DNA from: an uncultured Paracoccaceae bacterium
Lineage (GTDB): Bacteria; Pseudomonadota; Alphaproteobacteria; Rhodobacterales; Rhodobacteraceae
Direction of reading: 5' to 3'
Length of the DNA stretch: 57,621 bases
Assembly (NCBI GenBank): GCA_905182355.1
Contig: CAJJBH010000047.1
Coordinates: 1-57,621 of the forward strand
This document shows, in pieces, positions 7,488-17,317 of the stretch (position 1 is its first letter; every line of letters starts with the position of its first letter). Under the pieces are notes generated by a model. It ran no database searches. It had not been told where the DNA came from and worked only from the letters and a program-made list of their open reading frames with translations. The position numbers and the translations under genes are program-made.

Positions 7488-8588
7488 ATGCCGATCAAAG
7501 GCCAAGATCTGATCGTGAACCGCGCGAAATTAAGCGAGGCACAGACCGTGCAATCCGAATTTCCCGACTCCCCCGAAGATGGACAATGCCTCCTGCGCAT
7601 TGATCGCTTCGCTCTGACAGCCAACAACATCACCTACGCCGTCGCGCCCGACGCAATGGGATATTGGAACTTCTTTCCGAGCGATCAAGACGGCTTTGGT
7701 CGTGTCCCAGTCTGGGGTTACGCCGAAGTCATCGCATCGGCTCATCCACGAATCGAAGCCGGCGCACGCGTTTATGGCTACCTTCCAATGTCGACCCACA
7801 TGATGATCGAACCGGGCAAAATCACACACTTTGGCGTGACTGATATGTCACCATACCGCCAAGAGATGTCAGCGATTTACAATCAATATAGCTTTATTGA
7901 CCAAGACCCAGTCTATGCACCTGAAAGCGAAGGCTTAATCAGCCTGCTACGGCCACTTTTCACCACATCATTTTTACTAGACTATCTACACCGCGAGAAT
8001 AATTACTTTGGCGCGGACACACTGATCCTGTCCAGCGCCTCCAGTAAAACGGCTATAGGTGTGGCATTCTTGATGGCCCGCGACAAAACTGCGAACCTAA
8101 AAATCGTTGGTCTTACCAGCGCCGGTAACGCCAAATTCACCGAAAGTCTTGGCTTTTACGATCAGGTCATCACCTACGACGCGATCGAGACACTTCCCAA
8201 GGCGAAATCCGCTTTCATCGATATGGCGGGTGACGCCGACACATTGCGCCGTATCCACAAGCATTTTGACGAACACCTCACCAACAGCTGCCGCGTTGGC
8301 CTGACCCACTGGCAAAACACCAGCAACCACATTGAAGGGTTAAAAGGCGGACCAAAACCCGAATTCTTCTTCGCTCCCACCTATGCCCAACAACGGATCA
8401 AAGACTGGACGCCACAGGGTTTCCAGGAAAAGGTGGGGGCTGCTTCAACCGCATTCTTCATATCTGCTGCAAAATGGATGGATATCTCGTCCAAGACAGG
8501 ACCAGATGCTGTGCAAGCCACCTATATAGAAATGCTAAACGGCCGCATAAACCCCGCCAAGGGACACATCCTATCCATGCACCCTTAA
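7488..8588 (+). CDS. DUF2855 family protein
   Basis: A 366-residue cytoplasmic protein matching the DUF2855 family, which looks like a distant relative of medium-chain dehydrogenases: an N-terminal region (LLRIDRFALTANNITYAV, VWGYAEVIAS) and a central Rossmann-like part (LILSSASSKTAIGVAFLM, followed by LTSAGN). No catalytic zinc ligands of alcohol dehydrogenases are evident and the substrate is unknown. AAAGGA is well spaced from ATG 7488; ATG 7482 is in frame but too close to that site. It ends at a GC-rich hairpin facing the MeaB gene. Confidence 0.85.
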   Translation: MPIKGQDLIVNRAKLSEAQTVQSEFPDSPEDGQCLLRIDRFALTANNITYAVAPDAMGYWNFFPSDQDGFGRVPVWGYAEVIASAHPRIEAGARVYGYLPMSTHMMIEPGKITHFGVTDMSPYRQEMSAIYNQYSFIDQDPVYAPESEGLISLLRPLFTTSFLLDYLHRENNYFGADTLILSSASSKTAIGVAFLMARDKTANLKIVGLTSAGNAKFTESLGFYDQVITYDAIETLPKAKSAFIDMAGDADTLRRIHKHFDEHLTNSCRVGLTHWQNTSNHIEGLKGGPKPEFFFAPTYAQQRIKDWTPQGFQEKVGAASTAFFISAAKWMDISSKTGPDAVQATYIEMLNGRINPAKGHILSMHP

Positions 8589-8616
8589 TCCGCATTCATC
8601 TTGCCAGATAAACTTC

Positions 8617-8653
8617 GGGGGAGTCCGCAGGACGGGGGCTGGCCCCCTCCCCC
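8617..8653. terminator. Compound GC hairpin between convergent genes
   Basis: GGGGGAG (8617-8623) pairs with CTCCCCC (8647-8653). Inside, GTCC/GGAC and GGGGG/CCCCC can form smaller stems. It lies between the ends of the DUF2855 gene (plus) and the MeaB gene (minus), as expected for a two-way terminator, though without clear T-runs. Confidence 0.6.
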
Positions 8654-8666
8654 ATTCACGACAGGT

Positions 8667-9641
8667 TCAACCCTCGCGTAAAACTGATAACATCTGCGCA
8701 GCCGCATCGGCGGGATCAACTGCACCTGAGGCAACTTTTTTCCCAAGACGGCGCATTTCAACCTTAACATCGCGCTGATCAAGCTGCGCCAACAGTGCCA
8801 CGCGCACATCTTGCTCAAACCAATACCGCGACTGCGCCGAACGGGTGCCTTCAAAAAAGCCGTGTTCGCGCCGCCACTGATCCAACTCCTGCATCTGGGC
8901 CCAGGCATCCTGCAAACCCTGTTCTTCAAGCGCAGAAACCATCATCGCTTTCGGAAACGTCTCGGGATCTTGTGGCCGCTTACGCATCAACCGCAATGCC
9001 CCTGCATAATCGGCACAGGTGCGTCGTGCCACAGGTTTCAAATCCCCATCAGCCTTATTTACAAGGATAATATCTGCCATTTCCATAATGCCACGTTTGA
9101 CGCCCTGCAACTCGTCACCGCCAGCAGGCGCAAGCAAAAGCATAAATAAATCAGCCATCTGCGCCACAACAGTTTCCGACTGGCCCACACCAACGGTTTC
9201 GATCAGGACAACGTCAAACCCCGCGCCCTCGCACAAGGCCACTGCCTCACGCGTGCGTCGTGCGACACCGCCCAAATGGGTTTGGCTGGGCGACGGGCGA
9301 ATATACGCATTCGGATCCCGGGCCAGCCGGTCCATACGCGTCTTGTCCCCCAAAATAGACCCCCCCGAACGTGCCGAAGATGGATCAACGGCCAATACAG
9401 CCACACGCAAACCCTGCGCAGTCAGCATCAGACCAAAGCTTTCGATAAATGTAGACTTGCCCACCCCAGGCGTACCCGACAGTCCGATGCGCAGCGCTTG
9501 GCGCTCTTTAGGCAAAGCCGCCAATACCTTAGCCGCTTGCGAACGATGATCGCTGCGGGAACTTTCAACCAACGTTATTCCACGCGCCAAAGCGCGGCGT
9601 TCACCCGCTGCAATTCGTTTTGATAGATCATCTAGGTCCAT
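8667..9641 (-). CDS. meaB: MeaB/ArgK-type P-loop GTPase (methylmalonyl-CoA mutase chaperone)
   Basis: A 324-residue G3E-class GTPase. Walker A reads SGTPGVGKST (about residues 53-62), followed by VDPSSARSGGSILGDKTRM (switch I) and the specificity motif NKAD. Members load or protect adenosylcobalamin in methylmalonyl-CoA mutase and related mutases. The mutase gene itself is not in the window. The start is ATG 9641 (MDLDDLSKRI); 15 in-frame residues upstream look non-coding. It is divergent from hrpB. Confidence 0.92.
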   Translation of the reverse strand: MDLDDLSKRIAAGERRALARGITLVESSRSDHRSQAAKVLAALPKERQALRIGLSGTPGVGKSTFIESFGLMLTAQGLRVAVLAVDPSSARSGGSILGDKTRMDRLARDPNAYIRPSPSQTHLGGVARRTREAVALCEGAGFDVVLIETVGVGQSETVVAQMADLFMLLLAPAGGDELQGVKRGIMEMADIILVNKADGDLKPVARRTCADYAGALRLMRKRPQDPETFPKAMMVSALEEQGLQDAWAQMQELDQWRREHGFFEGTRSAQSRYWFEQDVRVALLAQLDQRDVKVEMRRLGKKVASGAVDPADAAAQMLSVLREG

Positions 9642-9744
9642 GTGTATTCCACCCTCGCTTATTGCGGTTGTCCTGCAGTCCACCATAAATGTCTAGTATT
9701 CACACACCACTTGGCCTTACCCGCAGTTTAACCGATAAGACGGC

Positions 9745-12174
9745 ATGACTTTGACTCTCCCCATTGATGTGGTTCTTCCCGCTGTGATCGCCGCCTTGCG
9801 AAGTCATGGCCGCGTTGTGTTGCAGGCCCCACCCGGGGCAGGCAAAACGACACGTGTGCCGTTGGCTATGCTGGACGCGAAACTGACAACAGGCAAAATC
9901 CTAATGCTCGAACCCCGCCGCCTCGCCGCACGGGCCGCAGCGGAACGGATGGCAGAGACAATTGGGGAAACCGTTGGAAACACCGTTGGCTATCGGATCC
10001 GTGGAACCTCAAAAATCAGCAAGGCGACTAGGATCGAAGTTGTAACCGAAGGCATTCTGACACGGATGCTTCAAGACCAACCCGATCTACCAAATGTCGG
10101 CGCGGTCATCTTCGATGAATTTCACGAACGCAGCCTGAACGCCGATCTTGGCCTTGCCCTTTGCCTGGAAGTGGCAGGCGCACTCCGCGATGATCTGCTG
10201 CTGGTTGCCATGTCCGCGACCTTAGATGCTGGCCCAATAGCAGAAGTAATGGAGGCTCCAATAATCACATCTGAGGGCCGCGCGTTTAATGTTACCCCCC
10301 ATTGGCTCGACAAACCTCTCACCAAAACCATCCGTTTTGAACAAGCCGTCGCAGACGTCACCCTTAAAGCATTAGGCGACACGACTGGCAGCATCCTTCT
10401 TTTCCTACCTGGTGAAGGCGAAATCAGACGTGTCCACAGCCTACTTGAACATCAGATCACGCCCGACGTCACCCTAGCCCCGCTATTTGGTGCAATGGAT
10501 TTTGCAGCGCAACGCGAAGCCATAGCACCCGCCAAGCAGGGCCGCAAAATTGTCCTCGCAACAGCCATCGCAGAAACCTCCCTGACAATCCCCGACATCA
10601 AAGTGGTTGTCGACGGCGGCAAATCCCGTCGGGCCCGTTTTGATCCCGCAAGCGGCATGTCCCGACTTGTGACCGAACGCGTGACAAAAGCTGAAGCCAC
10701 CCAACGTGCAGGCCGCGCAGGACGTGTGCAGGCTGGTGATTGTTACAAGGTATGGACACGCGGCGAAGACGGAGCTTTGGCGGCATATCCTCCCGCCGAG
10801 ATCGACGCTGGCGACCTGACTGGATTTGCATTGGAATTGGCAGTTTGGGGATCGGGCCCCGAGGCTTTGCAGTTCGTCACGCCACCCCACGCAGGCCGTT
10901 TGGCAGAAGCACAGGCTGTCCTACAAATGCTTGGTGGGTTAGATGCAAAAGGGCGCATCACGTCACATGGCCGCGCATTGTCGCGCTATCCGCTTCACCC
11001 CCGCCTTGCCCACATGATCGAAACCGCCGGTAAAAACGCGGCCAAAGTCGCAGCCCTGTTGGCAGAACGCGATCCTTTACGTGGTGTGTCGGTTGATTTG
11101 AACCTGCGCATTCAGGCACTGCACAATCCCAAGCAATTCGGCGGTGCGATCAATCGCGGTGCTTTGGACCGCATCAAGGTCGAAACCAAACGCCTTGCAC
11201 AACGTGCCCCCCTTTCAAAACGCGTATTTTCATTGGCTGAGCACGCAGCCCTTGCCTATCCTGATCGCATCGGACTGCGCCGCGATGGCGATGCCCCCCG
11301 TTATGTTTTGTCTGGCGGCAAAGGCGCTGTTATGCCACCAGAGGATGCAATGGGCGGACACCGCCTGATCGTTGCCACGGACCTAGACGGCGATCCACGT
11401 GAAGCGCGTATCAGGCAAGCGGCCCCCCTAGCAGAAAGTGAACTGCGTGACCTGTTCAATGAACAAATCGCGTGGCAAAATATCTGCCTTTGGTCACGCC
11501 GCGAGGGCCGCGTCTTAACCCGTAAACAAGAACGCTTTGGATCGCTGGTTCTGGATGATCAAAGTTGGTCAGACGCCCCCGATGAAGATATTGCCTTCGC
11601 CATGCTGGAAGGGATCAGACAACTGGGGCTGAAGCTGTCCAAACCAGCCAGACGGTTCATTGCCCGCAGCAGATTGATGGACGACGTCAGCTTTCCGTCA
11701 GTCGACGAAGATCATCTTCTTGAAACACTAGAAACATGGCTGCTGCCCCATATAAATGGGGTGCGCAGCACTGCCAACTGGAAGGCGTTTGACGTTATCG
11801 AGGCGTTACGTGCCCGCCTGACTTGGGACCAAACGCAGATGCTAGACCGTGCCGCTCCCGGCAAATTCGAGACACCATTGGGGCGCACAATTCCGATTGA
11901 TTATTCTGGGACGCAACCCCAAATCGCGTTGCGTATTCAAGAGGTGTTTGGCGTGACCAAGCACCCCATGATTGGCAGCGAACCGTTGCAAATCACACTA
12001 TTGTCGCCTGCCCAGAAACCCGTTCAAATCACCACCGACCTGCCCCGCTTTTGGGCCACCAGCTACGCTGATGTGCGCAAAGACATGCGCGGTTCTTATC
12101 CACGTCATCCGTGGCCCGAAGACCCAACCCAAGAGGATCCTACCTTACGGGTTAAGCGACGCAAACCGATTTAG
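9745..12174 (+). CDS. hrpB: ATP-dependent helicase HrpB
   Basis: An 809-residue DExH-box helicase. Motif I is APPGAGKTT (about residue 30), motif II DEFHERS, motif III SATLD, and motif VI has the form QRAGRAGR. Helicase-associated and HrpB-specific C-terminal domains follow, ending with the PRFWATSYADVRKDMRGSYP region conserved in HrpB. Its cellular RNA target is not firmly known. Full length. Its stop overlaps the stop of gnd by 4 bases on the opposite strand. Confidence 0.95.
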   Translation: MTLTLPIDVVLPAVIAALRSHGRVVLQAPPGAGKTTRVPLAMLDAKLTTGKILMLEPRRLAARAAAERMAETIGETVGNTVGYRIRGTSKISKATRIEVVTEGILTRMLQDQPDLPNVGAVIFDEFHERSLNADLGLALCLEVAGALRDDLLLVAMSATLDAGPIAEVMEAPIITSEGRAFNVTPHWLDKPLTKTIRFEQAVADVTLKALGDTTGSILLFLPGEGEIRRVHSLLEHQITPDVTLAPLFGAMDFAAQREAIAPAKQGRKIVLATAIAETSLTIPDIKVVVDGGKSRRARFDPASGMSRLVTERVTKAEATQRAGRAGRVQAGDCYKVWTRGEDGALAAYPPAEIDAGDLTGFALELAVWGSGPEALQFVTPPHAGRLAEAQAVLQMLGGLDAKGRITSHGRALSRYPLHPRLAHMIETAGKNAAKVAALLAERDPLRGVSVDLNLRIQALHNPKQFGGAINRGALDRIKVETKRLAQRAPLSKRVFSLAEHAALAYPDRIGLRRDGDAPRYVLSGGKGAVMPPEDAMGGHRLIVATDLDGDPREARIRQAAPLAESELRDLFNEQIAWQNICLWSRREGRVLTRKQERFGSLVLDDQSWSDAPDEDIAFAMLEGIRQLGLKLSKPARRFIARSRLMDDVSFPSVDEDHLLETLETWLLPHINGVRSTANWKAFDVIEALRARLTWDQTQMLDRAAPGKFETPLGRTIPIDYSGTQPQIALRIQEVFGVTKHPMIGSEPLQITLLSPAQKPVQITTDLPRFWATSYADVRKDMRGSYPRHPWPEDPTQEDPTLRVKRRKPI

Positions 12175-13589
12175 ACGTCGTTCCAATCACCGTGATGTTT
12201 GCCATCCATATCCAAACGCTCAAACCCGTGCGCCCCAAAGAAATCGCGTTGCGATTGGATCATGTTTGCTGTGCCACGCCCCAACGCCATACTGTCGTGC
12301 CAAGCTAGGGCTGCGGACAATGCAGGGACAGGCTGACCCGTCAAAACGGACGCAGCCACAACACGGCGCAAGCCCAAAATAGAACCAGCCAGACGTATGC
12401 GCATCACAGGTGCAAGGATCAGATGATCAAACGGCAGTTCAGCGCGGAATGCCGATGCGAATTCGTCCAGCAACGCAGAACGAATGATGCAGCCTGCCCG
12501 CCAAATTTCAGCGATCTGCGCCATATCCAACGACCATTCAAATTCCTCGGACGCCGCAGACAGGATACGAAACCCTTGGGCATGGCCCAAAATACGCCCC
12601 GCCAGCATCGCGTTTTCCAAATCGTCCTCGGACGGCAAATCAACATTCAACGCCCCCTTGTCCAACAAAGGTTCAGCCGCCATGCGCATGTCTTTTTCCG
12701 ACGACCAGCTTCGTGCACCCACCGCAGCCTCGATCGCATTAGCGGATTGACCCAACTTCAGCGCTTCGATCAACGTCCACCCACCGGTGCCTTTTTGGCC
12801 CGCTTTATCAAGGATCACATCAACCATCGGTTTGCCAGTTTTGCTGTCCACAGACTGCAGCGCTGCACCTGAAATTTCGATCAGATAAGAACTGAGCGGC
12901 CCCTTGGCCCAACGGTCAAACATCTGGCCGATTTGCACAGGATCTTGGCCACCTTGATCGCGCAAAAGACCGTATATTTCGGCGATCATCTGCATATCCG
13001 CATATTCGATCCCGTTGTGAACGGTTTTTACGAAATGCCCAGCGCCGTCAGAGCCAACGTGTGCTACACAAGGGGTACCTTCAAACTTCGCGGCAATCGC
13101 TTCGGCCATCGGCTTAAGCTGCGTCCAAGAATGATCCGTACCGCCGACCATCATCGATGGACCGTGACGCGCGCCGTCTTCGCCGCCAGACACGCCCATA
13201 CCAACAAAATGCAGACCTGTGCCGTCAAGTTCAGCAGAACGACGGCGCGTTTCGTTAAAATCAGCGTTGCCGCCATCAATGATGGTATCACCTTCGCTCA
13301 ACAGCGGTTTGACGGTTTCGATCATCATATCCATCGGTTTTCCAGATGGAATCATAAACAGGATCGTTCGCGGCGTTTTGATGGCTTGGATAAAATCAGC
13401 AAGGTCAGTGTGGCCCGTTAACTGACCCGCTAAGTCAGTATCCTCTTTGATGAAATCATTAATCCAAGACGTTTCACGGTTCGTTACAGCCACATTGAAC
13501 CCATTGTCAGCAAGGTTCAACGCAAGCGCACTGCCCATTGTCCCAAGCCCGTAAACGCCGATGTCTGCCTTTGCGGTGTCTTGTGCCAT
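12171..13589 (-). CDS. gnd: 6-phosphogluconate dehydrogenase, decarboxylating
   Basis: A 472-residue enzyme converting 6-phosphogluconate to ribulose-5-phosphate with NADP, the last oxidative step of the pentose phosphate pathway. GVYGLGTMGSALALNLAD (near residue 12) is the coenzyme fold. IIDGGNADF, VGMGVSGGEDGARHGPSMM and VKTVHNGIEYADMQ carry the substrate and catalytic Lys/Asn residues. The C-terminal helical domain is intact, and the length is that of the long-chain form. Start ATG 13589. Confidence 0.96.
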   Translation of the reverse strand: MAQDTAKADIGVYGLGTMGSALALNLADNGFNVAVTNRETSWINDFIKEDTDLAGQLTGHTDLADFIQAIKTPRTILFMIPSGKPMDMMIETVKPLLSEGDTIIDGGNADFNETRRRSAELDGTGLHFVGMGVSGGEDGARHGPSMMVGGTDHSWTQLKPMAEAIAAKFEGTPCVAHVGSDGAGHFVKTVHNGIEYADMQMIAEIYGLLRDQGGQDPVQIGQMFDRWAKGPLSSYLIEISGAALQSVDSKTGKPMVDVILDKAGQKGTGGWTLIEALKLGQSANAIEAAVGARSWSSEKDMRMAAEPLLDKGALNVDLPSEDDLENAMLAGRILGHAQGFRILSAASEEFEWSLDMAQIAEIWRAGCIIRSALLDEFASAFRAELPFDHLILAPVMRIRLAGSILGLRRVVAASVLTGQPVPALSAALAWHDSMALGRGTANMIQSQRDFFGAHGFERLDMDGKHHGDWNDV

Positions 13590-13619
13590 GTGCCGTCCTT
13601 TTTAAATGATGAAGCCAGA

Positions 13620-13826
13620 TTACACTTTGCCTTTGAGGACACAAGCATGGCGCAGTGCGTTGACGAGTTCGTGCACCAACAGGTTTCCAGCCAATCGTCG
13701 CCATGCGCGGCCTTGCCGTTCATCGTTTGGGATGAACCCCGTCGAAGCCTTCAGGGCGTGGCCATGATATCCACACAAAAAAGTTAGAGCGGCCAAACCC
13801 CGCGGCTGCATATTTAGCGGTGTCAC
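13620..13826 (-). CDS. Small open frame of unknown function after the hydroxylase gene
   Basis: A 68-residue frame starting with GTG at 13826, whose GTGA overlaps the TGA stop of the hydroxylase gene, a layout typical of coupled translation. The product (MTPLNMQPRG, then GLAALTFLCGYHGHALKAST) resembles nothing I know. Its 5' half is mildly hydrophobic and its 3' half basic. No independent ribosome site is seen. The overlap and clean frame are the only evidence; it may be chance. Confidence 0.3.
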   Translation of the reverse strand: MTPLNMQPRGLAALTFLCGYHGHALKASTGFIPNDERQGRAWRRLAGNLLVHELVNALRHACVLKGKV

Positions 13827-14815
13827 GACTTTTCGCGCATTTTGCGGCGAACCTTCATGGCGTCATGCGCCTTAGCGGTTCCATTGTGAAAGGTTCCGAA
13901 CCACTTGTCCCACGGCATTTCCAGATTGCCGTAATTTACTTTAAAATAGCGGTGATGCATCTGGTGATAGAAGGTGCCCAGCGCAAGGGCTTTGCGTTCC
14001 CTTAACAACAGCGCCTCATATCCGGTATGGGACGACGCGGCGGTCAGGGATTGGTGTTGCATGTGAAATAACATGTGCAGCGGATGTGCCGGAATGATGA
14101 AGTGGATCAGGATTGAGCTGAAGAAAGCAAGATGTTCAATCGGGTGCATCGACAGGCCAGACCACGGACCAACGTTGACGTTTTTGTGGTGCAGAGCATG
14201 GGCCAATCGGTACAGCGGCCCCCAATGCAGCGCGCGGTGTATCCAGTAGAAATGAAGCGAGATGATAACGGGCGTCAACAAGAACAATGCACAAAACCAG
14301 ACCGGATTTTGCGCCCATGTCAAATGTGGGGCGTAGCCGTTGGCCATCGCGTGAAACATCAAAACTTCGTAGGCGGTCCAAAAGCCAACACCGCTCGAAA
14401 GGCTCCAGAACATGTTGTCTTTGACCTGTCCACCAAAATTGAATTGTTTCCCTTTGATCGACAAATCTCGGGGATCAAATTTCAAGCGTTTGCCTTGGGC
14501 TTTGCGCATGAAAAAGAACCAATGCAAACTGCCCGCGACTAAAAACATCAATACCAGATTACGCAGCCAGATTTGGATGATCCAACCCAGCGACAGGGTT
14601 TCCATTTGTTCCAAGCTGGGTTGGGTAAAGGTCCAGACCAACACCGCGATGCCCAGCACGATTACATTTTCAGCCAAGCGCATCCAACGGGCTTCGAACC
14701 ACCGCCACATCTCAAGCGGATTGGGTGGCCAGCTGCAAAACGGTGACACCTTGATAGGTACATCTGGCACGTGATCCCAGCCAGGAAGCGTGGGATGATC
14801 ATCAGGTTGCGTCAT
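13823..14815 (-). CDS. Sterol desaturase / fatty acid hydroxylase superfamily membrane protein
   Basis: A 330-residue integral membrane di-iron enzyme. Several membrane segments (for example VIVLGIAVLVWTF and NLVLMFLVAGSLHWFF) flank the histidine clusters HFYWIHRALHW, HALHHKN and FYHQMHHRYF, which together give the eight-histidine metal site. The substrate is unknown; lipids, sterols or carotenoids are possible. It starts 42 bases after argF on the same strand, so it probably rides on the arg transcript although no metabolic link is evident. The first 45 residues are an extra cytoplasmic segment. Confidence 0.88.
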   Translation of the reverse strand: MTQPDDHPTLPGWDHVPDVPIKVSPFCSWPPNPLEMWRWFEARWMRLAENVIVLGIAVLVWTFTQPSLEQMETLSLGWIIQIWLRNLVLMFLVAGSLHWFFFMRKAQGKRLKFDPRDLSIKGKQFNFGGQVKDNMFWSLSSGVGFWTAYEVLMFHAMANGYAPHLTWAQNPVWFCALFLLTPVIISLHFYWIHRALHWGPLYRLAHALHHKNVNVGPWSGLSMHPIEHLAFFSSILIHFIIPAHPLHMLFHMQHQSLTAASSHTGYEALLLRERKALALGTFYHQMHHRYFKVNYGNLEMPWDKWFGTFHNGTAKAHDAMKVRRKMREKS

Positions 14816-14857
14816 TGTCAGCGCATTCCTTTGGCCGTTTGCTGAAATCTCTCTATT

Positions 14858-15784
14858 TTAGCGACCTAAGCAATAGCGCATGATGGCCTTTTGCGCGTGA
14901 AGCCGGTTTTCCGCCTCATCAAAGATGACAGAGCTGGGACCATCCATAACTTCACTGGTCACCTCTTCTTCACGGTGAGCGGGCAGGCAGTGCATGAACA
15001 ATGCGTCAGAGTTAGCCCGATCTAACAGCTGTTTGTTTACCTGATAGGGACGCAACTGGTTGTGGCGCCGTTCCTTGGTGGATTGACTGTCGTGCATTGA
15101 AACCCATGTGTCGGCCACGACAAGGTCAGCGCCTTGGACAGCCTTGTCCGCATCCCGTTCGATCAGAATGGAGCACCCAGCTTTGCGCGCCAATCCTACA
15201 AATTCGTCCTCGGGGTCCAACTGTGCGGGCCCAGCGAATGTCAGATCAAACTGGAACTGCGCCGCCGCGTGCAAAAACGACGCACAGACGTTGTTGCCAT
15301 CGCCGCACCACACCACTTTTTTGCCTTTGATCGGGCCACGATGTTCCTCATAGGTCATCACGTCAGCCATAATTTGGCAGGGATGTGTGCGGTCTGTGAG
15401 CCCGTTAATCACGGGGACAGTGGCATATTCCGCCATTTCAAGCAGGACGGCTTCGTCAAAGGTGCGGATCATAATCAGGTCGACGTAACGCGACAGAACC
15501 CGCGCCGTATCGGCAATAGTTTCGCCGTGGCCAAGTTGCATATCTGATCCTGAAAGAACCATCGTTTCGCCGCCCATCTGGCGTACACCTACGTCAAATG
15601 AAACACGTGTGCGCGTCGATGGTTTTTCGAAGATCAATGCAACCATATGCCCCTCAAGCGGAGTTTGCGCATCAAGTGCGCCGCGAGGTTGACCCGCGCG
15701 GGCTTTTTTCATCGCCATTGCGTCATCAAGGATGGCTCGCAACGCAGCTGGCTCGGTTTTATAGATGTCTAAAAAGTGGTTCAT
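14858..15784 (-). CDS. argF: Ornithine carbamoyltransferase
   Basis: A 308-residue enzyme that makes citrulline from ornithine and carbamoyl phosphate in arginine synthesis. The carbamoyl phosphate loop [11 protein letters not shown] (from about residue 57), the HPCQ motif, DTWVSM and the catalytic HCLPAHR are all present. Length is normal. It is 88 bases downstream of argD, forming an argD-argF unit as in many alphaproteobacteria. Start ATG 15784. Confidence 0.97.
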   Translation of the reverse strand: MNHFLDIYKTEPAALRAILDDAMAMKKARAGQPRGALDAQTPLEGHMVALIFEKPSTRTRVSFDVGVRQMGGETMVLSGSDMQLGHGETIADTARVLSRYVDLIMIRTFDEAVLLEMAEYATVPVINGLTDRTHPCQIMADVMTYEEHRGPIKGKKVVWCGDGNNVCASFLHAAAQFQFDLTFAGPAQLDPEDEFVGLARKAGCSILIERDADKAVQGADLVVADTWVSMHDSQSTKERRHNQLRPYQVNKQLLDRANSDALFMHCLPAHREEEVTSEVMDGPSSVIFDEAENRLHAQKAIMRYCLGR

Positions 15785-15872
15785 TATTGTTCTCTATATT
15801 TTCAAGTCCGAGGTGACGGATACTAGGGGCTGTTTGACCCCAACTCCCAAGGATATTTTTGGCCAGAAAAAA

Positions 15873-17045
15873 TCAGGTGGTTATTGCTGTCGTAGCTTTG
15901 TCCAAACGTGCGATCGCCTCGGTGATTTCTGTGTCTGAGATTGTGAGGGGCGGCAGCAGTCGGATGACGTTGTCTGCAGCTGGTACTGTTATCACCTGCG
16001 CGTCGTAGCCTGCGTTTACGACATCGATGTTGGTTGCTTTGCACTTTATCCCAAGCATTAAACCCTCGCCGCGCACGGACTCAAACACGTCAGGGTGAGA
16101 CGCAATCAACCCCTCAAGTTTTTGACGAAACAGACCCGATTTGCGTCTCACCTCTGCCAGAAACTCTGGCGTGTTGACGTGGTCCATCACGGCACTACCA
16201 ACCGCGCAGCCCAATGGATTGCCGCCATAAGTCGACCCATGTGTGCCCGCAGTCATGCCAGTTGCCGCGTTTTCAGTTGCCAATACTGCTCCCAGCGGAA
16301 AGCCACCACCAATGCCTTTAGCCACCATCATAATGTCCGGTTCGATCCCTGCCCACTCGTGCGCAAACAGTTTGCCAGTCCGCCCAACGCCGCATTGAAC
16401 TTCATCTAAAATCAATAGAATGCCGTGGCTGTCACACAGGTCACGCAGGCCTTTAAGGCATTGATCTGGCAAAGGGCGGATACCACCTTCCCCCTGTATC
16501 GGCTCAACCATAATTGCAGCCGTTTTGTCGCTGACGGCCGCCGTCAATGCATCGTGATCCCCAAACGTCAGATGGGTAAATCCGCCCAACAGCGGTCCAA
16601 AACCTTTGGTCATTTTCTCGGACCCTGCAGCAGCAATACCTGCAGCAGAGCGCCCGTGGAACGACCCATCAAACGTAATAATTTCAACGCGATCTTCTTG
16701 GCCTTTGTCGTACCAATATTTGCGCGCCATTTTAACGGCCAGTTCACAAGCTTCGGTGCCAGAATTGGTAAAGAACACAGTGTCTGCAAAGGTTGCATCT
16801 ACCAATTGGTCCGCAAGCATTTTCTGTTGGGGGATATGATAAAGGTTCGAGGTATGCCAAAGCGCGCCCGCCTGATCCGTAAGCGCCTTCACAAGCGCGG
16901 GATGCGCATGACCCAATGCGTTCACTGCTATCCCAGCCCCAAGGTCCAGAAAACGTCGCCCGTCTGCCTCGATCAGCCAAGTGCCTTCTCCTTTGACAAA
17001 GGTCATTGGAGCACGGGAATAGGTGGGCAGAACAGAAGCGATCAT
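15873..17045 (-). CDS. argD: Acetylornithine aminotransferase
   Basis: A 390-residue class III PLP aminotransferase. The PLP-contacting region is NSGTEACELAVKMAR, ILDEVQCGVGRTG holds the cofactor-binding aspartate, and the Schiff-base lysine is in MVAKGIGGGFP. It converts N-acetylglutamate semialdehyde to acetylornithine (and may serve as succinyldiaminopimelate aminotransferase). The start is ATG 17045, with AAAGGA upstream. First gene of the argD-argF-hydroxylase run. Confidence 0.94.
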   Translation of the reverse strand: MIASVLPTYSRAPMTFVKGEGTWLIEADGRRFLDLGAGIAVNALGHAHPALVKALTDQAGALWHTSNLYHIPQQKMLADQLVDATFADTVFFTNSGTEACELAVKMARKYWYDKGQEDRVEIITFDGSFHGRSAAGIAAAGSEKMTKGFGPLLGGFTHLTFGDHDALTAAVSDKTAAIMVEPIQGEGGIRPLPDQCLKGLRDLCDSHGILLILDEVQCGVGRTGKLFAHEWAGIEPDIMMVAKGIGGGFPLGAVLATENAATGMTAGTHGSTYGGNPLGCAVGSAVMDHVNTPEFLAEVRRKSGLFRQKLEGLIASHPDVFESVRGEGLMLGIKCKATNIDVVNAGYDAQVITVPAADNVIRLLPPLTISDTEITEAIARLDKATTAITT

Positions 17046-17317
17046 GTGATCATCCTTTAGAATTAGCCAGCAACACGGGAAATCGAGTTGTGCATCGGCG
17101 ATGCGGGCAGGTCAACAATTTTGAAGGTTTGTGCACTGAGTGCGTGAAACACGAATTGGCCAGAAGCCAAGTTGGCTTACAAGGTTTTGCGGCGTCGTCG
17201 CAAATTTTGGATATGTAATCCTGTGTTCATAAGACACGTTTAGAAGGTTTCGATTTACATGGCCACCCCAAAGATTGCTGTCTTGCATCGCAAGATCCTC
17301 GGGCGCATAGCCAGCCT

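Noticed and set aside
13581..13787. Plus-strand 68-residue frame between gnd and the hydroxylase
   Set aside because: No ribosome site or homology; the opposite-strand frame with GTGA overlap is the better, though weak, candidate.
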